DNA from: Rheum nobile
Lineage: Eukaryota > Streptophyta > Magnoliopsida > Caryophyllales > Polygonaceae
DNA: 64,000 nt
Assembly: GCA_027886185.1 (NCBI GenBank)
Contig: WOAB01000528.1
Location: forward strand, 5,589,376 to 5,653,375
Reading direction: 5' to 3'
The translations under genes and the position numbers were made by a program. The notes below the pieces were generated by a model that was not told the origin of the DNA, ran no database searches, and worked only from the letters and a program-made list of their open reading frames with translations. Positions 19,000 through 31,370 of the stretch are shown here, piece by piece. The first letter of the stretch is position 1. The number at the start of each line of letters is the position of its first letter.

Positions 19000-21091
19000 A
19001 TATTGTTCGGGAAATCGTCAAAGCTGATTAATGTAAGAAGTATATCTCTCTCCCTGTATCTCTCAGCAAATAGTGAAGCTCGATTACTAAAATCTAATTT
19101 TTATTTATTTTTTATTTCATATGTTCGGATCTGGAGATATACAGGTTTCTGACTAATGTAATCAACAAAAAATGATATAAAACAACTAAAAAAATGATAT
19201 AAAATATTTATGTCTATCTCTTTTATTCTGTTTTATTAGTTATACACAGGTTACTTTAGAAATATAATACGTGTTTGAAATAAATAGAATAATGCTATAT
19301 AGGGTTTGTGTTTTATATAAATTCGAAATGGTATAATCATATGTTATATATAATATATAAATTATTTAAAAAAATATTTATAAAATTTTAAATATAAACG
19401 TACCTGGATTGTAGAGATTAACTCCGTTGGATTCAAATTTTCAACACTTAATTTGCAATTGTTTCCAACTTTCTGGCTGCATGTGATCCTTTGACCATGA
19501 CCTGAAAAGAACAATGAATAAAAATGCTATTTAACTAGAATATAGATATCCATAATGTAAACTTGACTTTTATTCTAACTGCATGATAAATGCTTATAAC
19601 ATATAAATTTAGAAATCATTATACTTAATCTGGATTGAAGATAAGAAATCCAACTTGACTTTCTGGTTGCATGTGATCCCTTGACCATGACCTCGGATAC
19701 CTGTAATATCCTTGATTTGATGTTGAGTTTTTTTACATATCTAAAATACAACATATAAAAAATAAGTATATATTTGATATCTGATTTAATACCTTTTTCA
19801 TGCATTCTTAGTACATAAACAACTCAGCTAAACTGTATTAAATGAGTTTAGGTATTATATCAAAATATGTTTTTGCTATTAGATCAGAAATCAATATGCA
19901 TTCTTATAATTTAAACTTCGTCTCAAAAAACCATCTAATCTATAAGGTCATGGTTCTATCTATTTACACTTAACATAAACTATTTTAATTTATTTTATAA
20001 ATCTGTTCAGTACTTAGATGTTTATTCTTGATATAGAATTTGAAATGTCTTAAATCAATCTTAGCTTAATGTAATAGCTTGGATACTTATATTTAGTTGC
20101 AACTTATATATATAATAAATATTTTTTTCATAGAGTACGAAACTAACCTTTTCAACTACATCATAGAGTAGTGTAAGTAGTTGATATATTGTTATATATT
20201 GTTATAAACTCAAAAAGAAACTGCAGAATTAAAATGAACTGAGATAGGGCCAATGGAACACAAAGAAACTACAGAAAATACATACGAACTCGGAATCTGT
20301 AATTGCAGAAATAAAATACGGAATATTCAGATTTAATACTGCTATTTAGGTTTTATATTTGAAGTAAATTTGAAATGCTATAATCTTATAAATATATAAT
20401 ATCTACATCTTCAAACATAAATATTCAGAACAATATTAAATATAAAGGTACCTTTCTTGTATAGATTAGCTTTGTTGTAATAGAATTTTCGAGACTAAAA
20501 TTGCAATTGTGTTCCACTGTCTGATTGCATATGAGCCCTTCACCAAGACCTGAAAAGAAAAATGGCTACAATTAATGCTTATTAGATACACAAATGAGTT
20601 CAATAAATCATTATTATGAAGACAGTTCTAGTACAAAATTAAACATGAAGTGACATAGGGACAATGGAACACAAACAAACTGCAATGGAACACAAACAAA
20701 CTGCATACATAGGAACTCATGTTTTGTTATTGCAGAAAATACATACGAAAATTAGTACTGGAAAATGAGTTATTGAATTTGCAGTTCTGTATTTGCACAT
20801 AATCAGTAGGGATGGGCAAATGGAAGATGGACTGAACTCAGGTTCTAAAACAACAAAAAATAGAAACAAACTAATCAATTCATAACAAACTCACTAATAA
20901 TAAATAAGACAATTCAGTAATTCAGTAAAAAAAAATGTACAAAGTTTCAGTACAAAATTAAAATGAACTGAGGGCCAATGGAACACAAAGAAACGGAAGA
21001 AAATACATACGAACTCAGAATATGTAATTACATAAATAAAATACGAAAATCAGTTCAGGGACAATTAGTTCAATGAATCATAATTATGAAG
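19000..21091. other. AT-rich region of old, partly tandem repeats
   Basis: No intact gene was seen. A roughly 120-bp exon-like block occurs at 19401-19517 and 20450-20568, with a partial third copy at 19656-19697. On the minus strand it reads VMVKGSHA or VLVKGSYA followed by degenerate codons. A second block (GGCCAATGGAACACAAAGAAAC ... ACATACGAACTC, here split) recurs at about 20240, 20655 and 20970, and again beyond the LARD element at 28.73 kb. Confidence 0.5.
20633..20925. repeat. roughly 300-bp block repeated at 28704-28996
   Basis: The block that begins TACAAAATTAAACATGAA and ends near AATAAATAAGACA is repeated with about 95% identity at 28704-28996, on the far side of the 7.6-kb LARD element. 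With that element removed, the two copies would be about 480 bp apart in the same orientation, so they are an older local duplication. Confidence 0.75.
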
Positions 21092-21096
21092 ACAAT

Positions 21097-23617
21097 TGTA
21101 ATATCCCTCAATTTTTAATAAGGGTATTTGGGTAATTTTCCCAACCTTCGTTCAAATAATTATTTCGCTTTCAGTGGAGTTCGGATTTTCCGTAACATCC
21201 ATGATATCCGAAATAATTTCGTGATTGGTATAAAATACATTCGATGCATTTTTCGAAATTTAAAATATTTGTTTGGATACAAACATACATATAATTTCTG
21301 GGGTTTAAAACTCATATCATTTCCCATGGCACTGCCACGACTTTTCATCCTCTTTCCACGATACTCCCCTCCGTGTTAAATTGTCGGGTCACCTGTCATG
21401 AATTTGGCTGGGGAGCTGATGAGTAATCCTCTCCTCCTTCAACTATAAAAGGAGCCCAATCTGGAGGCTTGAAGACACACCTCTCCTGTTCGTCTACCCC
21501 TGTTCCTCTTCCTCCTTCCTTTCGTTTCTCTGTTTTTCCCGCCCCGCTGCAGCTTCTTCCGACGAAGGAAACGCCACCGACGAGGCCATTGCTGGCTCCT
21601 GCGCGCCACCGTTGCTCCGCCCGATGCCGAGTTGGAGCCCAGCCGAGCCCCGCGTGGTGGTGGGTTGTCGTTATGTTGCTCTGTTGTTGTTTTGCTGTAC
21701 GTGTAATGGGTTGTTTGATTTGGGTGGTAGAAGATGAAGGAACAGTGACCACGTGGGGCCCCTCCTTTGCCAGCTTATTTCTTGTTGGGCCGTAAGCCCA
21801 TAATCCTTTCCCGTTCAATTTTGACCCAAAATTATACGAGCGGTATAATTTTGATATCCTTTCATCCGTATTTTTCTTTAGGAAAATTTAATAAATACTT
21901 TTATGATTTAAAATCATAAAGATTTATTAAATTTAATTCCTTAAGTTCGTCCAGACAAATTAATTAATAATTAATTAATTTGTTAATTAGAACGTGATTC
22001 TCTCGATCGCGTGTGGACTCGTAATCCGTTGAAGATATCTGAAGCTTAAGCCATATCCTCGGAAAGGATATCATCGGTAGTCGTCTCGTCTAGATTCATC
22101 GCCGAATCTACTCCAGGCAAGTGGCGGTTCGCTCTTGCTCATCATTCCATATTTTCATTAATTATCAATGGTTTGATCGTTAATTAATTTGGAATGATTT
22201 ACTGTTTTGTTGGGAACAGTCTTGATAAATGATATGGATTAAAATATGATATTATAATAGGTTGTATATCTGTTAGAACAACGCTATTATAGATATATAT
22301 TTTATGAGGATTGCCGGGAGGGCAACAATATGAAGAGAATATGATATTATAATAGGTTGTATATCTGCTAGAACAACGCTATTATAGATATATATTTATG
22401 ATATTAGCTTGGAGGGCTTTGATATGATTATTACTGTGTTGAACTGTTTAGTTAGCACGAGTATTCGTAGGAGCGATGGACTATTCGAGGTCCAGTCGTT
22501 TCTTAATAATGATTAATGGTGCAAAGGGTGATAAACCCAAAAAAACCATTTGGTGGGTCATGACCGATCTCTATACTCGGGTATAGAGATGGTGACACTT
22601 AAGTGATGCTACAAATCTTGGGATTCGTCCCATTCAGGAATATGTCCCTCATGGCGAAACATATGTCCTATATGTCCCTCATGGCGAAACATATACTCAA
22701 TATATGTCCCTCATGGCGAAACATATATTTAAAAGCCTATAACGTGATGCGCGTTTTGGAATTAAATAAGATAAGTGTCGTCGTAGCACATGATTAATAT
22801 ACACTTGGCGAGTAGTGCAACTAAGTAAATAGTGCAGCTAGGAAAGCTCGTCTTGACTTTTGATCAGAGTACGTTCTCTTTCCAATCTGGATTCGCTGTA
22901 AGCGATGAGGTTGGTCGTGAACCGAAACATCTTAGTCAGTTCTTAAATCATCGTTATGTGGTTCTGTAAGATTCAGACTTTGATGTGATTTGGTTGATGT
23001 GTTTAACTGTTTAGTTAACACTTGAGGATTTGATGTGATATGTTGATGAGTTTAACTGTTTAGTTAACACTCGAGGGCTTGATGTGATTTGTTGATGTGT
23101 TTAACTGTTTAGTTAACACTTGAGGGCTTTGATGTGATTTGTTGATATGTGGAACTGCTTGTGTCAGCATTTGTGTGAATTAATTGTTAATGTTTTCCGC
23201 CCTTGCTTAGTCTATTCATTAGACTAACCCCTTGTATTTTATTTATCTGCAACGTCATGGTGGTGTCGTCCGTCCGTTTCGGCACATACAGGTCCAAAAA
23301 AGGCTAGATCGACTATGAACGTGAACGGTGTTTAAAAATATTTTAATCAGGCTACGATCTTTGGGCATTGACTACTAAGGTCAATACTCTTGTAAATTAT
23401 TTTAAGTCTTCCGCTGTATTGTAATAACTCTGTATTTTGTCGCATTTGGAATTGAGGTTCCGCGACAATGATTTAAATGAAGTTATGATGTTTATATCAC
23501 ACTTGTTGATTATGATTTGTGTTTAAACCGGTAAAGCCTGGGGTGGCTTCGGTGTGGAAACCGAGGTCACTGGCGGTAATACCTTTCCAAATGGGTTATA
23601 AATTTGGGGGTGTTACA
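21097..23617 (+). repeat. element C 5' LTR
   Basis: A 2,521-bp LTR. A TATA box (TATAAAAGG, 21444-21452) followed by a pyrimidine-rich stretch is the likely start of transcription. Inside are three copies of ATATGTCCCTCATGGCGAAA (about 22636, 22668, 22703), two copies of an 80-base block around GATATTATAATAGGTTGTAT (22248, 22341) and three copies of a block with TTTAACTGTTTAGTTAACAC (22997-23120). Confidence 0.92.
21444..21450 (+). promoter_or_regulatory. TATA box of the element C 5' LTR
   Basis: TATAAAAGG lies about 350 bases into the LTR, with a C/T-rich stretch 30-60 bases downstream that suits transcription initiation. The same sequence lies at 26520-26526 in the 3' LTR. Confidence 0.7.
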
Positions 23618-26176
23618 GATTTGGTATCAGAGCCGAAAGTTTTTAAAACGGGTTTGGGATTTCATGAACCATTTACTCGTTTTGTTTGAAAATGTTTTCA
23701 AACGGCTCTTGTGAACTCACGGGCGGCATCAGTACCGGCACCGTTGGGTGACTGGGTGTGTGATGTGGCTGGGGTAGCTTGGCCTGGGGATGTTACAGAT
23801 CCGGTTTGAAATATTTTCACTCGTTTGAAATATTTACGAAGGCTCTGAATTTTCGAATGAAGAATTATAACCGTTCATAGTCGTGCCTTCTTTAGTCTGA
23901 TATGAGAGGTATGGGAGTTACCTCTATATCTAGAAAGACTGATTCTTCTTGTTGTTATAAGACATAGGTATTTGTCTATTCTTTTGAAAGGACTCAGAAG
24001 GTGCCGAGATGATTCTATCATCTCTAGTAATGTTAGATTTCTCTGTTTCTCAGAGATATTTTGAGGTTGGAAGACCTAGTAGTTCCCTCAAATGTATCAA
24101 GTATGTGCTTCATGAGTTGGTAGTACTTAATATCCTAGTGATGTAATCTCCGAGTAATTTGGTGTGAACGCTCGGGAGATTAGTGTAGATGAATCTTGTG
24201 CTCTCTGTTCATAATTCATCTATAGAATTACCAAGTTGATCTATTCCAAGTGATTTTATTACATTGATATATGGGATAATTAAGGAATCACTCTTAAGAG
24301 TTTTGATGTCTAAGTATGATGTCATAGTCGTTGACATTCATTGTTGAGAAAACAAATACGGAGGATGAATGCTCGATGCAGTCGGGATTTGCATCCGTAT
24401 GAGAATTCGTGGGATGAACCTATGGTAGAGTTCGTTGAGCCGTTAAGGTAGGCCAACGAGATATTATAATAACGACGTTTAAATGGAAGCGATTTCCAAG
24501 GGAACTCTAAGGAAAATCCCGAGGAAGATCCTCAAGGAGAGGAAAATCCTAGGGGAGATCCCAAGGAAGATCCTCAGAAGAAGGATGATCCGAAGGAAGA
24601 TCCTCTAGAGGAGGGAGATCCTAAGGAAGATCCTTAGGAAGAGGAAGATCTAGAGGAAAATCCTAAGGAAGATCCTCGAGAGGGGGAAGATCCGAGGGAA
24701 GATCCAGAAGGAACTTTCGATGAGAACCCGGAGGAAGACTTCGTAAGGCAAGGCTAGAAGAGTCTGATGCCTAAAGTGTTCATTTATGAGTATCTTTTAG
24801 GAAATAAGGATATTGAGAGAAGTTATGGAAAGATTTGTTTCTTCTTGAGACATCATATTCCTAGTATTTGGAGGTATAGGTTATGTGGAGTTAATGAGAT
24901 TAAGAGTTATATCTCACTTGTGTACTTGGGATTTTTGTCCCATTAGAAGTATATAGAGGTGGACTAGTGTAAAGTCCGGAATGCCTAGTTGAGGAATCAT
25001 GCTGTAGGCATTAATGTGGATAAAGTGTTGTGAAGGAATAAGTTGATTAAGAGAATAGTTCAATAAGAACTCGTTTTCCCTATTTTGCGATCTTGAGTAA
25101 GATTGTGGAATCAAGAATTATGGTGATTGGATTTATAAGTAAGTATGGCCAATGTAGGACCAATGGTTAAAGCTTTTGGAAAAGCTAAGTGTACGAAATC
25201 ATAAGTATCCTTTGGGGAGATCTATTTGAGATTTGTTTGAGGTAACATAAGGAAATGATGCAATTACGTCCTGGATGGATAGTAGATTGTGTGAGGAATA
25301 TAAGGATTTTAAGTTAGAAATAAATCATTTAAGATAGTATGAGTCGTTAGACTCGATAAGTGGAATTTTCAGAGGATGAAGAGTTATGACTCTTGAGAAT
25401 TGTCAAAGATTGACATCTTGTGAGTATGTCAATTATAAAGCTTGTGATATCACTCTCTTTGAGGAAATGAGAGCAATATCTTATGTGATACGTTTTGAGG
25501 AATGTAGGAATAAGGTATTGTGATTGTCCTTGAATCTTAAAAGAGATAAGTTAGAAATTGTTTACAGAGATGTGTTAAACTATTCTTGTAAGGATGTTAA
25601 GTTCAAGATGGCATAATGCCAATCTTACTTTCAGATAAATGATGGAATTGTGCAAAGTACCGTTAAGAGAATTAGGGATGTGACATTTTGAGGTTACTAA
25701 GAAATGATAATTGGATTCTAAGGAACTAAGATGTGATTTTTGGGATTTTGTATATAAAAAGGTTGGAGGAGAAATGCGTGTTCTCCTGTTAAAGGTATAA
25801 TGGTCAAGATCTTGTGGATATAGTGAGAATGATTATATGGTTCAATATATAGAGATGAGATTGCGGATGATATCAAATGGAATTGAGAAAAAAAAGGTAA
25901 CCCACGTTGGTTAAGGTAATCATATAGCACGTTCGGGTGAGACAATAGTATAATCCTATGGAATGGATTAGTGAATCATGTTGAGGTAATCAGACATAGA
26001 TTGTAGTATTACTGATTGTGGGATCACATGAGTAAAGATTGTGAGATAAAGATATGGCATAAGGGCCAGTTATGATTAAGGATATTAAATTCAGATAGTA
26101 AAGTTGATGTTGAGGCAGGTTCCTCATTGATGTAATGCAAGTTTCGGGGTCGAAACTTTTCTTAAGGGAGTAGTAA
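23618..26176 (+). other. interior of element C with a degenerate GAGGAAGATCC repeat
   Basis: Begins with the PBS and contains many stops in all frames. At about 24500-24740 it holds a tandem array of GAGGAAGATCC and GAGGGAGATCC. On the plus strand this reads short runs such as GDPKEDPQKKDDPKEDPLEE, probably the relic of an acidic Gag or envelope-like linker. Stops (for example TAG at about 24636) interrupt it. No protease, RT or integrase motif was seen. Confidence 0.6.
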
Positions 26177-28693
26177 TGTAATATCCCTCAATTTTTAGTA
26201 AGGGTATTTGGGTAATTTTCCCAACCTTCGTTCAAATAATTATTTCGCTTTCAGTGGAGTTCGGATTTTCCGTAACATCCATGATATCCGAAATAATTCC
26301 GTGAGTGGTATAAAATACATTCGATATATTTTTCGGAACTTAAAATATTTGTTTGGATACAAACATATAATTTCCGGGGTTTAAAACCTATACCATTTCC
26401 CATGGCACTGCCACGACTTTTCATCCTCCTTCCACGATACTCCCCTCCGTGTTAAATTGTCGGGGCACCTGTCATGAATTTGGTTGGGGAGCTGATGAGT
26501 AATCCTCTCCTCCTTCAACTATAAAAGGAGCCCAATCTGGAGGCTTGAAGACACACCTCTCTTGTTCGTCTACCCTTGTTCCTCTTCCTCCTTCCTTTCG
26601 TTTCTCTGTTTTTCCCGCCCCGCTCCAGCTTCTTCCGACGAAGGAAACGCCACCGACGAGGCCATTGCTGGCTCCTGCACGCCACCGTTGCTCCGCCCGA
26701 TGCCGAGTTGGAGCCCAGCCGAGCCCCGCGTGGTGGTGGGTTGTCGTTATGTTGCTCTGTTGTTGTTTTGCTGTACGTGAGATGGGTTGTTTGATTTGGG
26801 TGGTAGAAGATGAAGGAACAGTGACCACGTGGGGCCCCTCCTTTGCCAGCTTATTTCTTGTTGGGCCGTAAGCCCATAATCCTTTCCCGTTCAATTTTGA
26901 CCCAAAATTATACGAGCGGTATAATTTTGATATCCTTTCATCCGTATTTTTTTTTAGGAAAATTTAATAAATACTTTTATGATTTAAAATCATAAAGATT
27001 TATTAAATTTAATTCCTTAAGTTCGTCCAGACAAATTAATTGATAATTAATTAATTTGTTAATTAGAACGTGATTCTATGGATCGCGTGTGGACTCGTAA
27101 TCCGTTGGAGATATCTGAAGCTTAAGCCATATCCTCGGAAAGGATATCATCGGTAGTCGTCTCGTCTAGATTCATCGCCGAATCTACTCCAGGCAAGTGG
27201 CGGTTCGCTCTTGCTCATCATTCCATATTTTCATTAATTATCAATGGTTTGATCGTTAATTAATTTGGAATGATTTACTGTTTTGTTGGGAACAGTCTTG
27301 ATAAATGATATGGATTAAAATATGATATTATAATAGGTTGTATATCTGTTAGAACAACGCTATTATAGATATATATTTTATGAGGATTGTCGGGAGGGCA
27401 ACAATATGAAGAGAATATGATATTATAATAGGTTGTATATCTGCTAGAACAACGCTATTATAGATATATATTTATGATATTAGCTTGGAGGGCTTTGATA
27501 TGATTATTACTGTGTTGAACTGTTTAGTTAGCACGAGTATTCGTAGGAGCGATGGACTATTCGAGGTCCAGTCGTTTCTTAATAATGATTAATGGTGCAA
27601 AGGGTGATAAATCCAAAAAAAACATTTGGTGGGTCATGACCGATCTCTATACTCGGGTATAGAGATGGTGACACTTAAGTGATGCTACAAATCTTGGGAT
27701 TCGTCCCATTCAGGAATATGTCCCTCATGGCGAAACATATGTCCTATATGTCCCTCATGGCGAAACATATACTCAATATATGTCCCTCATGGCGAAACAT
27801 ATATTTAAAAGCCTATAACGTGATGCGCGTTTTGGAATTAAATAAGATAAGTGCCGTCGTAGCACATGATTAATATACCTTTGGCGAGTAGTGCAACTAA
27901 GTAAATAGTGCAGCTAGGAAAGCTCGTCTTGACTTTTGATCAGAGTACGTTCTCTTTCCAATCTGGATTCGCTGTAAGCGATGAGGTTGGTCGTGAACCG
28001 AAACATCTTAGTCAGTTCTTAAATCATCGTTATGTGGTTCTGTAAGATTCAGACTTTGATGTGATTTGGTTGATGTGTTTAACTGTTTAGTTAACACTTG
28101 AGGATTTGATGTGATATGTTGATGAGTTTAACTGTTTAGTTAACACTCGAGGGCTTGATGTGATTTGTTGATGTGTTTAACTGTTTAGTTAACACTTGAG
28201 GGCTTTGATGTGATTTGTTGATATGTGAAACTGCTTGTGTCAGCATTTGTGTGAATTAATTGTTAATGTTTTTCGCCCTTGCTTAGTCTATTCATTAGAC
28301 TAACCCCTTGTATTTTATTTATCTGCAACGTCATGGTGGTGTCGTCCGTCCGTTTCGGCACATGCAGGTCCAAAAAAGGCTAGATCGACTATGAACGTGA
28401 ACGGTGTTTAAAAATGTTTTAATCAGGCTACGATCTTTGGGCATTGACTACTAAGGTCAATACTCTTGTAAATTATTTTAAGTCTTCCGATGTATTGTAA
28501 TAACTCTGTATTTTGTCGCATTTGGAATTGAGGTTCCGCGACAATGATTTAAATGAAGTTATGATGTTTATATCACACTTGTTGATTATGATTTGTGTTT
28601 AAACCGGTAAAGCCTGGGGTGGCTTCGGTGTGGAAACCGAGGTCACTGGCGGTAATACATTTCCAAATGGGTTATAAATTTGGGGGTGTTACA
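26177..28693 (+). repeat. element C 3' LTR
   Basis: 2,517 bp, differing from the 5' LTR by scattered single bases and a 4-bp gap (ACATACATATAA versus ACATATAA near 26364). The high identity indicates a recent insertion. It contains the same internal tandem blocks and TATA box as the 5' copy. Confidence 0.92.
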
Positions 28694-28698
28694 ACAGT

Positions 28699-30160
28699 TT
28701 CATTACAAAATTAAACATGAACTGACATAGGGACAATGGAACACAAACAAACTGCAATGGAACACAAACAAACTGCATACATAGGAACTCGGGTTATGTT
28801 ATTGTAGAAAATACATACGAAAATCAGTACTGGAAAATGAGTTATTGAATTTGCAGTTCTGTAATTGCACATAATCAGTAGAGATGGGCAAATGGAAGAT
28901 GAACTGAACTCAGGTTCTAAAAACAACAACAAAAAACAGAAACGAACTAATCAATTCATAACAAACTCACTAACAATAAATAAGACAGTTCAATAATTTC
29001 TACGTACCTGCTCACTCAAGGAAGAACCGTTTTTGTTTAGTACTATGCAAGAATTATGTTTTGTGGATTGTAATTGTGGGAGCGGCTCTTTGTTTATATG
29101 GACTAAAGTGCTTTGAAACCTGCTAAAATATGGTAAATAATATTTTATATAGATGAATTTATTTGATTGCCCAAATATTGGATATGCCTTAATAGAATGG
29201 ATTTTATTCTCTACATATATTCCGTATATCTTGTAATTGGAAAAAATCGTGCATTGCAGATTGCCCATATTGCAGAAAAATAAATGGATCGGACCCCAGC
29301 AAAATAATTGCACAGATTGGATATATTGCTCGATTGCATATCTTACCATTTATTTTGGGTTTAATCAATTTACTTATATGCACGTGTTATGTAATTGTTT
29401 GAGTTTTGAGCCATTGATTTTTTGTGTATGTATGGGCAATGTAGTTTTTTGGTATACATGTATTATTTTTCAGCAGGGGTTGTGCTATTTGTATAGCACA
29501 CCAAGTTTAATTTTCAGCAGGGACGTGTGCTATTTGTCATAGCACATTAGGGTTATACAGATTTGTGTGTTACTTGTTTATTTTTTGCAGGCTTTTCCAA
29601 CAATCTATTAGCAAATATAATTTGCAGGGTTTAACTTTAGGCATACATATAATACAGGGTAAGATATTAGGTTTAATTTAGGCATCATAAAAATCTACAG
29701 GATAAGAAATTAGCAGAAAAAATCATTATTTACGTTTTCGAAATATTTTGTACGATCTGGAATATTGTTTACCAGATAAATTTTGACAAAAATAGCGTTT
29801 TAGATCTTATCTTCACGATTGGAAAAGATAAACAAATATTCTGGCAGATCTTTATTCAAGGGAAAAAAGGGGCAAAACCCGGGAAAAAAAAGGATTGGTT
29901 GCCACGTGGACAGAATTTTGTGAGAACGCCACGTGGCAAAAATAAAACGGTGAATTCTTGGAGTGTCATGTGGCTTAGTAGGGCTTTGCGTTTAGTAGTT
30001 ATATAGTAGATTAAATCCAACTTTATTGTACTACCTCTGTGGCATAATAATTAGGGTAAGTGTATGAGAAATGAGAATAAATTTTATTTTTTGAATTATA
30101 AATAAATCATAGATTATGATTAAATTTTTATTAAAAAGTTATGTGTCATGCACATGACCT
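28699..30160. other. intergenic stretch with two G-boxes
   Basis: No gene was seen. It starts with the right-hand copy of a 300-bp local repeat (28704-28996). GCCACGTGG occurs at 29901-29909, and the full 10-bp palindrome GCCACGTGGC at 29928-29937. These G-box cores are bZIP/bHLH sites; without a gene directly downstream their role is unknown. Confidence 0.4.
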
Positions 30161-30249
30161 CATTTTTTAGAGTTTGACCGGTCAACGCCGACGGTCAATA
30201 CCAGTCACCGGCGGTCAACGCCGGAGCTCCGGCGTTGATCGGTCAAAGT

Positions 30250-31240
30250 TTTTTTTTCCCAGACATATTTTTTGGCTTGCGACTGTATGTGCATTGATTT
30301 TTGCTTGTATGTGCATCAATATTGACTTGTATTTGCATTGATATTGCATAAAATCTGTATATGATTTTTTACTATATGTGTGACTTTGTGTATGTGAAAA
30401 CTCATGCACTTCTCAGCATGTGCATATGTTTTAGCTTCTGTGTGCATAGATTTTGACTTATATTTGCATCTAAATTCTACTTGTGTGTATTATTTTCTTG
30501 GGTTGAAATATTATGCATTAGTTTTGGCTTGTATGTGCACCTAAATTACATAAATTTTGCATAGGATTTTGATTATATGTGTGACTTTGTGTATGTGAAA
30601 ACTCATGTACATACATGCAAAAACTTATGCATGCATTTCAGAGAATGTGCATATGTTTTGACATGTGTGTGCATAGACTTTTGACCTGTATGTGCATCTA
30701 AATTCTACTTGTGTGCGTTGTTTTCTTGGGTTAAAATGTGCATGAGTTTTGGTTTATATGTGCATTGCCATTGAAGTACATGTCTTTTTGCTTACATGTG
30801 CATGTAAATTGAACTAGATGTGCATAGGGTTTGACTATATGTGTGACTTTTTGTAAGTGAAAACTTATACACACACATGTAAAATCTCAAATACTAAACA
30901 TAATGTGTATAGGTTTTGTCTTGTAAGTGCATGAATTTTGAATTGTCTGTGCATCTAAATTTTACTTGTATGCATCGTTTTCTTGACTTGATATGTGCAT
31001 GAGTTTTTGACTTGTATGCGTATACCATTTGAAACATACGTCTTTTTGCTTGAATGTGCACATGTCAAAACTTATGCACATACAGTGTACAACTCATACA
31101 CATTTTCTCTAGAAAATAATGTATATTTTTTACAATCTTTAGATGCACATACATGTCAATATTGATGCACATACAAGCCAAATTTATGCACATACAAGTC
31201 AAAATGTATGCACATGCCATCTCAAGCAAAAAATTAGTCT
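30250..31240. repeat. diverged tandem array of TATGTGCAT-type units
   Basis: At least three superunits of about 260 bp are visible, starting near 30378, 30575 and 30838. Each has TGTGACTTTGTGTAWGTG, then AAAACTYATGCAC, then ACATGTAAAA, and further TTGTGTGCAT phrases. The second half (31060-31240) carries the same words in the opposite orientation (TGCACATACA). Confidence 0.7.
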
Positions 31241-31370
31241 TGGAAAAAAGTTGGGCTGCGAAAAATTCAATGGAAAAAAATGACCTCACAAGTCACAACA
31301 CCTTATAAAATTTTAATGCACACACAAGTAACAAATGGTGCACATGCCAGCGCAAGCAAACAGTGGACTT

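Larger units (their letters stand above)
21092..28698 (+). mobile_element. LARD-type non-autonomous LTR retrotransposon (element C)
   Basis: Two LTRs of about 2.52 kb (21097-23617 and 26177-28693) both run from TGTAATATCCC to GGGTGTTACA and are nearly identical. A PBS (TGGTATCAGAGCCGA) lies at 23622-23636, a purine run AAGGGAGTAGTAA precedes the 3' LTR (26164-26176), and the flanks show the duplication ACAAT (21092-21096) versus ACAGT (28694-28698). The 2.56-kb interior has no intact gag or pol frame. Large LTRs with a non-coding interior define the LARD class; enzymes would be supplied in trans. Confidence 0.92.

Noticed and set aside
21396..21818. 140-codon minus-strand frame and a 108-codon plus-strand frame, both repeated at 26472-26894
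   Set aside because: They lie inside the two LTRs of element C just after the TATA box. The two strands are open at once because of G+C-rich composition, and no domain was recognised.
22640..22730. regularly spaced short repeats resembling a CRISPR array
   Set aside because: Only three units with AT-rich, related spacers inside a plant LTR; no cas genes and a eukaryotic genome.
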